NCBI GenBank assembly: GCA_037013685.1
Contig: CM072889.1
Span: 16,501,976-16,565,975 of the forward strand
Reading direction: 5' to 3'
Source: Acridotheres tristis
Taxonomy: Eukaryota; Chordata; Aves; Passeriformes; Sturnidae
Length of the DNA: 64,000 bases
Program-made: the position numbers and the translations under genes
Part shown: piece after piece, positions 1 through 13,200 of the stretch
Position numbering within the stretch: the first letter of the stretch is position 1
Layout of the letters: each line of letters begins with the position of its first letter
The notes under the pieces: model-generated
The model's input: only the letters and a program-made list of their open reading frames with translations
What the model was told of the DNA's origin: nothing
Databases searched by the model: none

Positions 1-1040
1 ATTTAAAGGGCTGATGTATAAATATATCACTCAGACAAACTGGCCTCACCAGGCAAAGCTGCTTTTTTTAACCAGAGCTAATGTTTACTTCAGACCTACA
101 GGTTACCACATTAAACCCACATTGAGCAGATGGAAAGGCTGCTTGCCAGCAAAAGCAAAGATGAAAAAAGCCCCTCAGCCTTTTAAAAGGCAGTTGAACT
201 GTTGGAAACAACTGAAATTAAAACCACCCACCCTCTGCACACGGATCCTTGCTGGTCCCCAAAAGCAGGAGCAGGGGCCCAGCGACACCTCAGGAGCCAG
301 GCAAGGACTGCACTGCCACTGCCACAGTTCAAGGGGCTCAAATGGATCTTGGTTTATCCTGGAACCAACTGAGTTTTTTGTTTTATTTGCTTTCTAAGGC
401 TCAGGGGTGGAGAACATATGGCTGCTGTTTGGGATGTCAGAATGTAGCAGTGGCTCAGTGGAACAGGGATGCACAGGATCTCTTCTGCTGTTCACTTCAT
501 AGGAATTGGAACCTTGTAGTCCAGAGAGAGCTACAAAGTGATGCCAAGAGCATAATACATGGCTTCACATCAACTGCCCTGTTTGTATCAAAGTCTGTGA
601 TGTAGAAAGGTTGGTTTAGATCTAATTGTAAACTGGACACATGGCACCATTCTCCTCTTTCAGAACCATCCAGGTCATTATTAAATATCTACCTGTGAAT
701 GGCAGATGCATTCTCAGCATTAATTAGTAAGACAAATTGACAACAGGGATCTTCCTGCACACAGAATTTTTTTCAACCTATCCAAATGCACCCTTTGGAC
801 AGGTATCAGTGAGTCTCCTCAGTCAGATTTAAAAAGGGGCAGCTACATATGGGTTACATTATGGCTTTCTCATTTCCTAGCACTTATTAACTTGCTCACA
901 GGCAGCCACCACAGCCAGCAGCTACTACAAGCTGCATTTGTAATACAATGAAAAATGTTGTAAAGCATTATCCTATGAATGATACCTCTAACACCACCAG
1001 GGTTCCTTTTTGGAAGCATGTCTGGCTAAGTGAGCCTTAC
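1..1040 (-). other. CHM: CHM intron 8, 5' part
   Basis: Non-coding sequence downstream of the exon 8 donor. Short open frames here show no recognisable protein features and no second splice-bounded conserved block. I see no repeat family or RNA gene. Human CHM hosts MIR361 in a downstream intron; no such hairpin was recognised in this stretch. Confidence 0.8.
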
Positions 1041-1266
1041 CTGCAGAAGCACTGTGGGATCTCTCCCTGCCCATACAGAGGGAACAAGAACGGGGTGTTG
1101 CCATAGCGGCCAAGGCACTGCAGGAATTTCTTTGTTGCCTGAAGACCTTCCAGAGTGCTGCTCTCAGTCTCTGACACCATGGCAATGGAGTGAAGGATGA
1201 AGTGCTGCAAGCTGGGGGTCAGCTTCCGTGTCTGCAGGAACTGAGCAAACGTGCTGCTCTCGTGGT
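1041..1266 (-). CDS. CHM: CHM coding exon 8 (residues 324-399)
   Basis: 226 nt, the human length. Begins with 2 nt completing Asp324, then [60 protein letters not shown] and [14 protein letters not shown], ending with 2 nt of Arg399. It contains the invariant [18 protein letters not shown] signature of sequence-conserved region 3A in domain I. The acceptor is CCCCCAG before ACCACG and the donor is GTAAGG. The next exons (9 onward) lie left of position 1. Confidence 0.96.
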
Positions 1267-4200
1267 CTGGGGGAAAAGCACAAGGCACTGAGCACAGGGA
1301 ACAGCTGCACTGCCTCCCCTGCTCCAGCTCCAACAAGTGCTGTGGATTTCAGTAAACAAAAGCAAGGGAGTTTTTCAACAAACGCCTTGCTGAAAATGGA
1401 TCACCCAAGTCAATGAAAGTTACCAAAACTACTCCCAGAAATTGAGTTTTCTCAGAAGACAGAAATATCACTCCATTAAAATATTACAAAATATCACAAA
1501 CCCACTTTTTGGTTCTCCAACGGCATCACAGAATACTCATTCTGTTAAGACTTGATCTAACTCCATTTCCCAATCATGGGAGAAAAGTGAGAAACTGGAC
1601 AAAAATCCATTCAAGTGCCTTGGGATGCTGTTTCCTGTAAATTACCCCAAATATTACCCCAAATGACACACCTAGAACAGGACTGCTGCATCCACAGTGC
1701 CAGTGCTAGACAGGATATTTATACTCAAGAGAGGCCACTCACACAGTGCCACAATCCAGAGATGAGAAGCTGCAATATTTATTTCAATTTGATGACTTGC
1801 TGGCAACAAACAAATGTGGATGAGACAGAGAGCAGAAGGGGATCAAGGATTCCATCTTCCCTTTAAAATAATATTATTGCTGGCACATTTTGAAATTCAG
1901 AGAAACACAAGTCTTCTGGGAGATGTTTAAAGCATGCTGGCATTGATACATCTCTGAAAAACTTTAGTTATCTTCATAACTGAAACATTCTTCTCCAGGA
2001 AAAGATTATATTTAAGCAATAGCATACCACCATCATTTCAGTCCTGGATCAATTCCTAACTAACTCAGAAACACTTCCATCAATGCAGAGACCAGTGTTA
2101 TCAAGCTATATATCCTGTTAGAGATTCAACCACTGCTTTATTCTGCTTTATTACAAATGTATCTTACTGCTCTTTGTACAGCCATGCAGAAAGTCATAAA
2201 ATGACAGGTTGGTTTTTTTTTTGTTTTATCATTCTAAAAAAAAAATTCTCAAGTTTTCCTCACTTCAAACTTCTTATATAATTCCATATTTTACAGAAAA
2301 AAAGCTTTTTAAAAAATTCCTCACTCTCATGAACTCTTCCTATTAAAAGTCTGCCTTCCCACGAATGCAATGATCTCATCAAGAGCAATTTTAAATTTCT
2401 GAAGTTTTTACATTAGCCTAATCTGACTCAAAATATTCTCAATTACTTCTCAGGCTATTTTAAAATGTAGGAACAAAATCTGTTTAATCGTCTCTGGAAG
2501 TAAAATAAATCTAATGTTATTTAAGTACATGAATCAATGGATTCATTTCAAATTGATGTGGCATCTCCTTTTTTTTACTTAATAAATTTTCTAAATACCA
2601 CCAATATCCTCACTCTGAGCACCTCCATTTCTTCCAGCAGCAGCAAACTGAGATCACCTGTAATCAATAAACCACTTCAGCCTAATGAGTTTTTCCCCTT
2701 CAGGATTTTCTGGAGTTCATTACAGACTCTCCTTTTCTTAATCTTACCAGATCTTGATACTGACTGCTTTTCTCTTTCATATGTTCAACATTTTCTCTGA
2801 TGTTTGTACTCCTCTTTCCTCACTATTTCTTTTTGACAGATTTTTTTCTCTTTGCCTTAGTTTACTTTTAGACTCCAAGAACTGAGGCCATCACTTCATT
2901 CTTTGTACCCTGAGGAGCACAAACCCAAAGCACCTTTCTCCTGTTAAGCTGATTTCCCTCTTTGACCCAACGCTCATTATTCTTCACACATTATAGCTCA
3001 AACCTATTCTGATTTCCTCTCATCTAAATAAGCCAACAGTTGATAAAAGCACTTTGAACTTGCCCTCTACAACTAAAGAGCATTAAATTACATTTACTTT
3101 CATAGTTAAAAAATTCCATTTTCTCCATTTCTGATTTTGTGATAACGCATTGTCAAGATTTACGCAGTATCCAAAAAACCAGACACAAAATTCAGATACT
3201 TCACGTTATTTAAAAAATACCTGGGGGAGGGGAGGAAACACTTAAAAATGACAAAAAGCATTTTGCAACCTTGCTGTAATATATAATTTTGCTGTTAAAG
3301 AAAAATGTAAATAATAAATGATGTGGGAACTAGAAGAGCAAGTGCTTAAGTAGAAGAATTTAACACTGAAGTGAAAAGGTCACAAAAAGGTGAAAGCATA
3401 CTTTAAAAATGAATCTGTAAAAATAAACCACATGAAAACACAGGAGAGCTCTCAGAATTGTGCCTCCCTGAAGGAACTCCTAAGAAGGGAGTGTGCCTCG
3501 TTCACTGAGACACTACCTTGGTATTCCTCGGGGTGCTGCTCATAGTCCAAACAAAATGTCAGAAATTTCATGAGCATTCTCTTCTCCACCATGGTGAGCT
3601 GTCTGCTGTTGAAGACATCTGCTCTTGAACAAGGCACCTGCAAAATATTTTTAATAATTTCAGATACTTTCCACACTCTGAATGTAAAAGCATCAAGCAA
3701 CAACAGTCTGATTAAATACTTCAAATTACTGTTTTCAATTATAGTTAATTTCTTGCATATATCTTTCTCCTATTTTCTATTGTAACTAAAGTTACCAATT
3801 TTCCACAATAAGAATATTCAAAAATCTTTTTCAGCCTCTTTCTCCTTTTTATTTCCCTTCAATTTCACCTGCATCTCTGACTAGAGTTTGTATTAACTGT
3901 GCCAATATCTCCTGTTGCCGTTATCACATTGACTTCTCTTGTATGTCACATAGACACAAATTGAGTCTATGTTAGAATCTTAAAAAATAAAATCTGTGAA
4001 TCTTCAAGAATTAACTGAAGAATGGCCTAAACATTTAGTCTGAGATAAAGATTTATGTCAAGCTACTGGACTACACAACCATATTTTAGTTTGGTTTGAT
4101 TATTTTAATATTTTTATATAACACACGCAAACACCTTTTCTTCCAGAAATTAAATCAGAATCATAACTAAGGAAAAAACATCAGCTTCTTGTCACAAAAT

Positions 4201-7200
4201 TCTCAACAAAGCAATTCCAAGCTTGCTGACTTTCAGGAGATGAGATGAAGCACATGCAGCACAGTTTTTTCTGCTACCTGCTCTACCTTCCCCTGTCGGA
4301 AGGCGAGAACCCGCGTGGCGTTTTTGAACTCGGCGTATCTGCTCACGTTGGACTTGATGAGGAGGTCAATTAACAGACCCCGGGAGTAAAGCAACTGCAC
4401 AGGGGGGAGAAAGGAACTGGTGAGTGAAAATCATCAGTGAAGTACCCAACAAAATCCTCACCAGCTGCTCCCTACATCATCTGAACCAAGAGTCACCTTT
4501 TCCACAGGTAAATTCCATAACTCCCAAGCTAAGGTTTAGTCATATAAAATTTAATCATCTTTCTATAAAATACAAATATATGACGAACTACAGACGGGCC
4601 AGAAATGTAACTATGAACTGAAAATATTTATCTGCATTGGAAAGTCTCATGGTCCTGAGGAACAGACTTTGCAAGATCACACAGGAATTTTCTGGGTAAA
4701 GGTTTCCTGGGACACCAAGGAGGACACTACAAGGAACCTGATGTTCCCTGCCAGGGAAACCCCAGCACAAACTCCTGGCCTGGCCCTGCTGACCACTCCT
4801 GTGTCTGAATTTCTGAGATTTGCTGCAATTAACACCATGTCCCACAGTGGGACAGCCAGACTATAAAAAGGATACTAAATAGCATTATCTGCTTAACTAC
4901 CACCCACTGACTGCTGCTCAAGATGCCATTGCAAAGATGCTTGAAAGTGGGATCCACATTTGGAACATGAAGTTTGCAATAATGCATTTCGTAGTGTCTT
5001 CACAAAGAATTGAATGAATTGTTGAAAAGAGTTTCTTTTTCAATTTCCAGAAGTTTGAAAAAATCTTTTTAGGCACAATATGAAAAGGGAAGCATTCAAC
5101 TTTTAAAAAACTACCCTGTGCTGCAAAACATATTTTTTATCTTTTCAAAAAAGATTAAAAATCTGCATGCAGATTGCTCTTTCTTGTTTAAAAGTATAAT
5201 TTTTAATGGCACTATTTAAAAGGAGAGATTTTGCACCTAAGTGCTATATTTCATGGAATTTACTTTTATGGAAGTATTTCTGTGCTGTGTTTTTTGATGT
5301 CTTTGGTTATAAAACACTTAAGGACACATATTAAACAGCTCATGTTTGTTTTAGGGGGTAATAACAATTCTTACTTCTCAAGAGGGGCTATTTTGCCTCA
5401 AAGGTGCTGTCTTAACGTGAAGGGCTTTAAAACAAATGTCAGCATTTTAAGCAAAGTAAATGTACTTACACAGAAAGAGTCATTCAGTTCCTACCTTAGA
5501 AACTAAATCAATGTTAAACCTTCTGCCTTCTCTAACAATTTGGGAATAGGTGATTTTCTTTGGCTCTTGGGCAGCATTTTCAGAGGGTGCAGTTTCTGTC
5601 TTTGCCGGTTCCGGAGGGGACTCGCCCGAAGCTGGGCTGGGAGCAGCTCCATTGCCAGGGGCTGCTCCTGCCCCAGTGCCCGGGGCCTGCTCTGCCTCTG
5701 GGCTCTGTGGTTCCTCTCCAGGGCTCTCTGCTGCTGGATTCTCCTTCTCTGCCCCCTCTGCTGCTGGACTCTGCTCTGATCCCAGAGAAATCCCCTCGGC
5801 TGCTGGATTCTCCTTCTCCGACGCTGGAGAAACCCCCTGGGCACCAGGGGCTGCAAACACAGGCAGCTTTGGCAGTGCTCCAGCTTCTTCAACACCTTCA
5901 GCTGAATCCTGACTGATTAGAAACACAGAGGGGAAAGAGAGGGGGAAAAAGTCTTTTTGAAGAGTCTTAAAAACTTGTTTGAAGTTTTGAGTCGGTGCCA
6001 GAACAGAAACCTCAAGCATTTCTAGGAAAAGCATTACAATTTCTTTATCCTGGCCAAATCAGGTGTTCCACCCACTAACAGACTCTGGTTCTTTGGCTGC
6101 AAAGCTATAATTCAAGAGGACTATTTTTACTGAGGAGAAAAAAAATGCCAACAAAAATTTGAGTTTTTACTTTATATATACTCAAAAGATAAAAGGATCT
6201 CAAAATGAAAATCAAGGCCCTCGTGGTGAAACAATACACAGCTACGTAAACAACAGAAATGGAGTATTTGGAAATAAAAACAGTAACTTGATTAGGTGTT
6301 CCCTATGGATTAAAAACCATGAAATTGAAATGAAAATATGCTTTAAGGTCATAAAGCTGAGATACCGTCCTGAAGAGAACAGACAAGCTTTACACAACCA
6401 GCTCCTCTGCAGCCATGATCCCAGCAGGGCCATTGAGAACCAGACCCAAAACTTAAGTACAACTTTCAAATTCCTTTTTCAACTGTGCTCTTGCATTCTA
6501 ATTAGTTGTTCAAGCAGCAATGCTGTTAATGTGCTCCAAATCCATGCACAGGGGATGAAGGCAGCCAGTCACAGGAGGGGCATTCCCACATAACATTTAC
6601 TCTGCACAGTTCATTTCCTTTCCACAACATTTCTTTAAAATTCCCCTTATAAAGCAGCTCTCCACTTTTAATCTCATCTACTTGCTTTGTGTTGAACTTC
6701 AGTGACACCTCTCTTAGAAAGCAGGACTTTTGAACTCGGTTTAGTTTACACTACCAGCTGAGATGAATCAAATCAGTGTCATTGCAAGTGAAAGGAGTTC
6801 AGCAATAATTCCAAGCTATCTTTTTATCTTTATACCACAAGCCATTAATGCACTGAATAAACAATTTAATCTTGGCTGAAAACTAATGAACTATGATTTT
6901 AAAGGTGACCTGCAAACACAGAGTATTAACAGGATGGTTAAAATTCCCAGAGCAGCAAGGAATTACTCAGCATCAATACCAAAATGCTCCTCACACACCT
7001 GCAGGTTACACATGGAAGCAGGGGTAGGAATTCTGTTCAAAAAGGGACAAAAACCTGGGATCCTTTAAAATTTGCTCCTCTTTTATGAACTCGTGGAGCT
7101 CACATGGAGTCATGAAATGTTTGGAAGCAATCTCTCAGCTTGGGCACAGTCACCAGGAAGCACTTAACTCATGACTGGGGTAAAATATTGCCCTGGGAAA

Positions 7201-10200
7201 TACAGGAACTGCTACAAGGAAGCACTAATGAGAGAAGGCTGTTTCTGTACATTAATTATGTCTTTTTGCTTCAGATTGCCAGCATTAAGTAACTATAAAA
7301 TATCAAAGAAAGATAAGTACTCTGTCAAATGGGTTTTTTTTAAAGTAATCTCTGCTACAAATAAAAATGAAAGTCAATTAAATGTTGGGGTTCTATTTGG
7401 ATTTTGGGGTTTTTCTTAGGATTTTGGAACATGCTCTTTGTGAAAATGGCAAAAGCTCTTGCCAGTAATTCAGTAACTAAGAATTAAGTTTTTATTTAAC
7501 TCATCCTAAACCTTTATAGCACAAAATTTCAGAATAAGGTTTTCTTTCTACCTTCTCCCAATCTCAATGAACAGTTCACCTCATTTTAAACGTATCTGAT
7601 TATTACTTTTTAAAATCAAAATAAATTTGGATTCATAATACACTGTATTTTTCTGTATCACTCTGAAAAGCAGTGTAACAGAAACATTTACATATTTTAA
7701 ATCTCTATTCACTACCCATTAAAGAATAGGTAAATCTCCATGATTTCCAGTTCCACACTTTTTATAATGAGAGCCCAAAAGCTGTATATAATCTAAATTC
7801 ATGACATCCTTCCTATAGGACCAAATATCCCTGAATAATGTAAGAACTGCCTATAAAAATGACTCAAATTGAACCTCTGTACAGACAATTCTTCTCCTAA
7901 TTCAGAAAAAAATAATACATCTGCAGACAAATTGTTGTGTAAATTTAGAATATTATCTTCCACCATTCATCAATTAATGGTACTAACAAAGGAATATCTT
8001 AAAATGAATGTGTCTTATTAATGCCTTGTAACAGCAACCCCTTCAGATAGGTCAAATGAAAAATTGCCAACCAGCTGGTTAATTTATTCAGCACAGGTGT
8101 TCACTATTTATTTTTCAGCCATTTGCCTTTTTTCAATCCAGCTTGTTGTAGACACAGTATTCTTTCCCTTTGATGGATGCACTTTGTTCTAAGGCCATTC
8201 ATTTCAGATTTGCACTGTGTATATTATACTGCTACCCAGCTGTTTATTCTTTCAAAATAAATGTTTAATGGCTACTTCATAGGAGTTACAAAAGTTAAGC
8301 AAAAAACAACAGAATCTAGGCAGAACTGTAAATTGTCGGAAACACAGTAATTGACTCTCTCAGAAAGTTTGAAGTTCTTTTGGAGAACTTTTTCTTTGCC
8401 AGGTTTATTAATCTTATCCTTGTTCCTTGGGGGGACTGGCTTTTCTTTGGTGATGACCAAGACAGACAGCACTGTACTGAGCTAAGTTGAACGTTTAAAA
8501 GCATAATTTTACCCAAGTATAATCTCACTTCTAGGTATGAAATCTCAGTGCTAGGGGACTCACTTGGGAGCCAGCTATCACTCAAATATTATACACAAAG
8601 TTATAAGACTATGAAACCTTTCCATCTGATTTAATCCTGGTTTTGAACAATATTCATTAGGACAACAGGATAACAATTATAATATCCAAGTGCTATTGTT
8701 TTAAAGTAAGCATTACATTTTATCTGCAATCCAGTCAAGCACTGTTCCTGTGCAGTACTGAACCTTGCAAGAGCCCCAGTCTGTGACCTTCAGATTGTAT
8801 TTATGTAATTCACACCTTTTTTCCCCTACTTATGATGTTTACAGAAAGGAATGTGTCTTTCTCTAGAGTATGTGTCAGCATTTCCCTTAGCTACGTGTGG
8901 TATTTTCTAAGGGATTCAAGGTTAAACTTCCATAACTATCTCAAAGAATTTCCTCTCATGAATTCTGGAGATTGCTCAGTTCAGTGCAAAATCCAGAAGA
9001 TAAAAATAATAAATAAATACACAGTTCAGTTAGTTAAATTTATATTCAATGGATTTATCTTCAGTAAGTTAAATTCATTGCATATAAAAATGACAAAGGG
9101 CAAATATCACTTTATCATTTTAGCATAAGGAAGTATTTCATAATTAGAATACTGCTGTCCATTTGTGTTCCTGTTCTTTTCTATGTGGTTCATTTTACAT
9201 GTATTTAAGGGCTTAATTTATGACTATGAGAACAGCAGCTTTTAGGCAAACTAAGAATGGAAAAATGTAATTGATGGCAACGCACAACTGCCTACTACTA
9301 CTAATACCTAAACACAACACTGCTGTTTTCTACTCAGAAGTAAATCACAAACTCACAGAGTTGGCCAACAAATTACACAGCAGCCAGAGAGGTCATTTGG
9401 GAAGGATCAGGTGGTTTCAGTGAAGTGATTTCAACAAAGCACAAGGACATGAGAAACATTTCAGAGGCCGGAGTTACTTTTTGAGACAATGTGCAACATG
9501 GCAGTGTGGTGAGAGTCCTCAAACCAAAATAGTTCTAAAGAATTTCTACTTACTCGCCAAAACAGAAATCTTCCACATGTTGAATAGTTTTATCCTTGCT
9601 GCTAAGAGGAATTGCTTCTTCATCCTCAAGGATCAGTTTTCTCCAGTCTTCACATTCATCACTGAGATCTGTCTTTTGCTTAAAAGAACAAGTATAAAAT
9701 TACATATTGTACTGTGCAAGCTGTTCTTGGACTATAAATCTCTGTAGATACAAATAATATGTACCATCCAATAATATAAAAAAAACCCCCCTCTTAACTG
9801 TCCTAATGTGTTTTTCTATTTATATTTTTAAAGTTAAAACAGAGCTGGTTACTTTATTGCTCCATACCAACATTTGCACTACAGCATTGGCTCTAGTAAT
9901 CTGAAAATTAAATTAAATACATTAAATGAAATACAGGCTTTTGTAGAGAGTTGAATGTAACTTGGAATACAATCTCCTAAAAGACAGGTTTGCCGCAGCC
10001 AGGGTAGTCTCAGATTCTGTGAAAAAACTCTTTGAATGGAGAGCATATGGAAAAAACTGGTGATCTGGGGGATTGTATAAATCTGTGCATGCAGGAATCT
10101 CCAAATCATACAACAGAACTCATAGAATATGAAGCTCTGGCACTGAGCAAGTGCCCAGATTATGCCAGAGAGGCAGCTCAGAGTAGAGAACAGGCATGAG

Positions 10201-13200
10201 ACTGAGCTGAGAAACTTCCATCTTCTACAGCCCAACAGGCTCTGAGCATTTCTGTAAGTAACTCAGCAGCCATGTGCTAACCCAGCCCAAGTGCTCCATC
10301 TCCTGAATAAATATCCTGCCTGGAAGATTTGTAGTGGACTGCCAAGAATCAGATAAACTTTGGTCATTGAAAAATCCACTATTAACATTCAGCTTTTTGT
10401 CCTGGTTACAGGACATTTCAATGGAAGGATCCAGCACCCACTTTTTCCCCCTAAAGAAGAATCAGCTGAATACAAACAAGAAAACATCACAGAGTGGAAA
10501 ATAATCAAAGAGGAAATGGAAAAGACCAGGTTATCATAAAGGAATTGAAACAATGGTGTGGTTGCTTCTCTTGAAGTTCAAGAACCCAGAAGTGTGGCTG
10601 AGGAGCAGGTTGGTGTCAATCAGATGGACAAGGCAGGCACATCAGAGCCTCAGACTGCCAGGCCAGATGGGTGAGGCTCAGCCAGTGAAGCTGGGAACTA
10701 CAAACCTCTTTGATCTGTCAAATTACCAAAGAGCAAAAGCAGGGAGGTAATTTGTCTTGTAATAAATCATACAAACAACAGAGATTCAATGTTAAGGAGG
10801 TCTAAAAGAAGCAATTTGGGAATTTTTTACCTGATTTTCTTTAATCCAAGATAATAATCCTGAAAAACTAAAGCTGGCCCAGTTTCCACCATAGTAATTT
10901 CTCCTTTAAAGAAAGAAACAAAAGGAAAACTTGTTGGACAGGTAAAACAGCTAAAGAAAAAACAACCAAGTCTGATATATTCAAAACATCTTACATGGCA
11001 AGATTTTTCAGATGCAGAATAGATTAAAAAAATCAGCATTTTGCAACTCTTAATGAGATACAAAATTCCTATTGTCCTCCTTGTATGCATCTCTGACCAA
11101 ACACACTGTAGTCCAAAATCAAATTATTTCGAGGGTAAATGGATAATGCTGAGAACAACACATGGGATGGTGTGAAGAAAAGGAAAATAGATAATACTGC
11201 TTTTTGCTCAAGACTGGCTCTCTTATCCAAATACAGGGAAGTGCAGTTTATTGTTTATCTACTGCTTACACAATATATTATGCCTATTACAGACTGTGAA
11301 GATGCTCTGGCAAAACATTGATTGAACTGCATGTACTGCAGGTGGAGCCAAAGGAGCTGATTTGTACAAAGTGATCATTCCTCCCTGAGCACTTCCCAGT
11401 TTTTATTTACCACCTTCTTCCTGGAAAAAGAATAGTTACTGCTTTTAAATCACAGAAAATTAATAGTTCTGCTGTTAATCAAAGAAAGTCTCTGCTCTCT
11501 CTTTTTTAAATTTCTCTACCAATATTTCTCTATACAACTCTTGGATTAGTTGGCTTTTGTTGTCATGCACAGCACATCTTAAATACTTAACAACTCTGAG
11601 AAGAAAAATAACAGAGCAATTACATTTTAAAAAGTCACCAGTTCTTGCAAAATCAAAGTTATTTCAGGATTTAACTCTGTGTGTTACTGGATTACAGGCT
11701 GTAAGTGCCAGTACAGGCAATGTGTCCTGGCACTTCAGAAGCCTCAAAGATTCCAAAAACACCCTCCTGAAGAGATAGCTGATGTTTTGCATACACTAAA
11801 AAAAAAAAATGTAGGGAGGAAGATAGGGTTTGCATTTTAAAGAATAATGTGAAGGCTGTTAAATCACTCTTATCATAACCTCCTCCACTTTTCAATTGCA
11901 GAGATCAGTGTGATAACAGTGAAAAGCTAAATTCAGGTTAGATTCTCCTGACTAGATTTCCGATGGGATGCTTTTGACAGGGCTTATCTGCACTGACAAA
12001 GACTTCATTGAGAGTGTCAGCCCCGCTCCAGCACCACGGGCTGCTGCTCTGGACCACGGTGCTTACTTAGCATATGAAGGACAGATGTCTGCTGAGCACT
12101 GCCTAATTGCTCCTGACTACAAACTGACCTAAAAAAGTCTTTCAGCTCCTGCAAGGCAATGGTGAAGAACATAAATAGGACATCTTTTGCAAAGACAACA
12201 AAATTCAGCATTCACTGAGTAAAGGTGGCACCAACAAGGGACTGTGGTGTTCCAGGCCCTGAATTGGGGGGACTGAGCAGCACAGCTCCATCTGCAGATG
12301 GTTTCCAAACAGGAATTCCAATCCTCTCTAACAGGAGTTCATCCTTTCTTCCCGTCACTGACATGGTGAGCTCCACAACTGCTGCTGTTTGGTATCACCC
12401 AGAACACAAAGCAACGAGGATTACATCAGGAAATGCCCAATTCTGTGAGATTTCCATCTGTAAAAGACACTGACAGTTGCATGTGATGATAACTTCCAGC
12501 TTTGTTTAAGCTGTTAATAGTGCAGGGTAATTTTTTTATGTTTCTTCAGATTCTATGAAAGAAAAAAGTTCGATATCCATGTATTATCTGTCATTTCTGG
12601 GATTTCCAAAAATCATGGACATAAGATTTATTTTTAAGGAAATCTGCTGCTCTGGTTGCAAGTTTCTTGAATATGGAATACAATAAATAACTGCTGGAGC
12701 AAGCAATGCCATGATCCCAGAAATCCCAGAAAACACCTGCCTAAAATTAGGAGTGCCTTTCTTGAATCTACACCAATATTAAGTCATGCATATTTCCATG
12801 TAATCATTTTCAGTAAGAGAAATTAACATTACTTTCACAAGAAGTTACAAAAGTTTATTTGTGAGGTGTGATACACCTTTCATGTGAACATTCCTCTGAT
12901 CATCAGCTTGGTTTCCTTGTAAAATGATTTGTTTTACCCAGTGTGTTCAACAAAGCACTGCATGACCCTGAATGGATGGAGCTGGCACAGCCCTTCCTTC
13001 TCCCAAGGAAAATGAACCTCAGCTGTCCCTCCTGTCCTCTGGTGTCTGAGCACCCTTCCCAAGCTGGGTAATGCCACCTCAAATATTCATCTGCTCCTCA
13101 AGTAGCAACTTCTAGATTTTTTTTTAATTCTGGAATTTTAATTAGTTTCCCTGCACTACAGGATGAATCGGGATTGTTTAATTTTCTCATCTGAAAACAC

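Noticed and set aside
1..1040. MIR361 hairpin, which lies in a CHM intron in mammals
   Set aside because: Its known seed-containing arms were not seen here, and in human it lies in a more downstream intron that would be outside the window.
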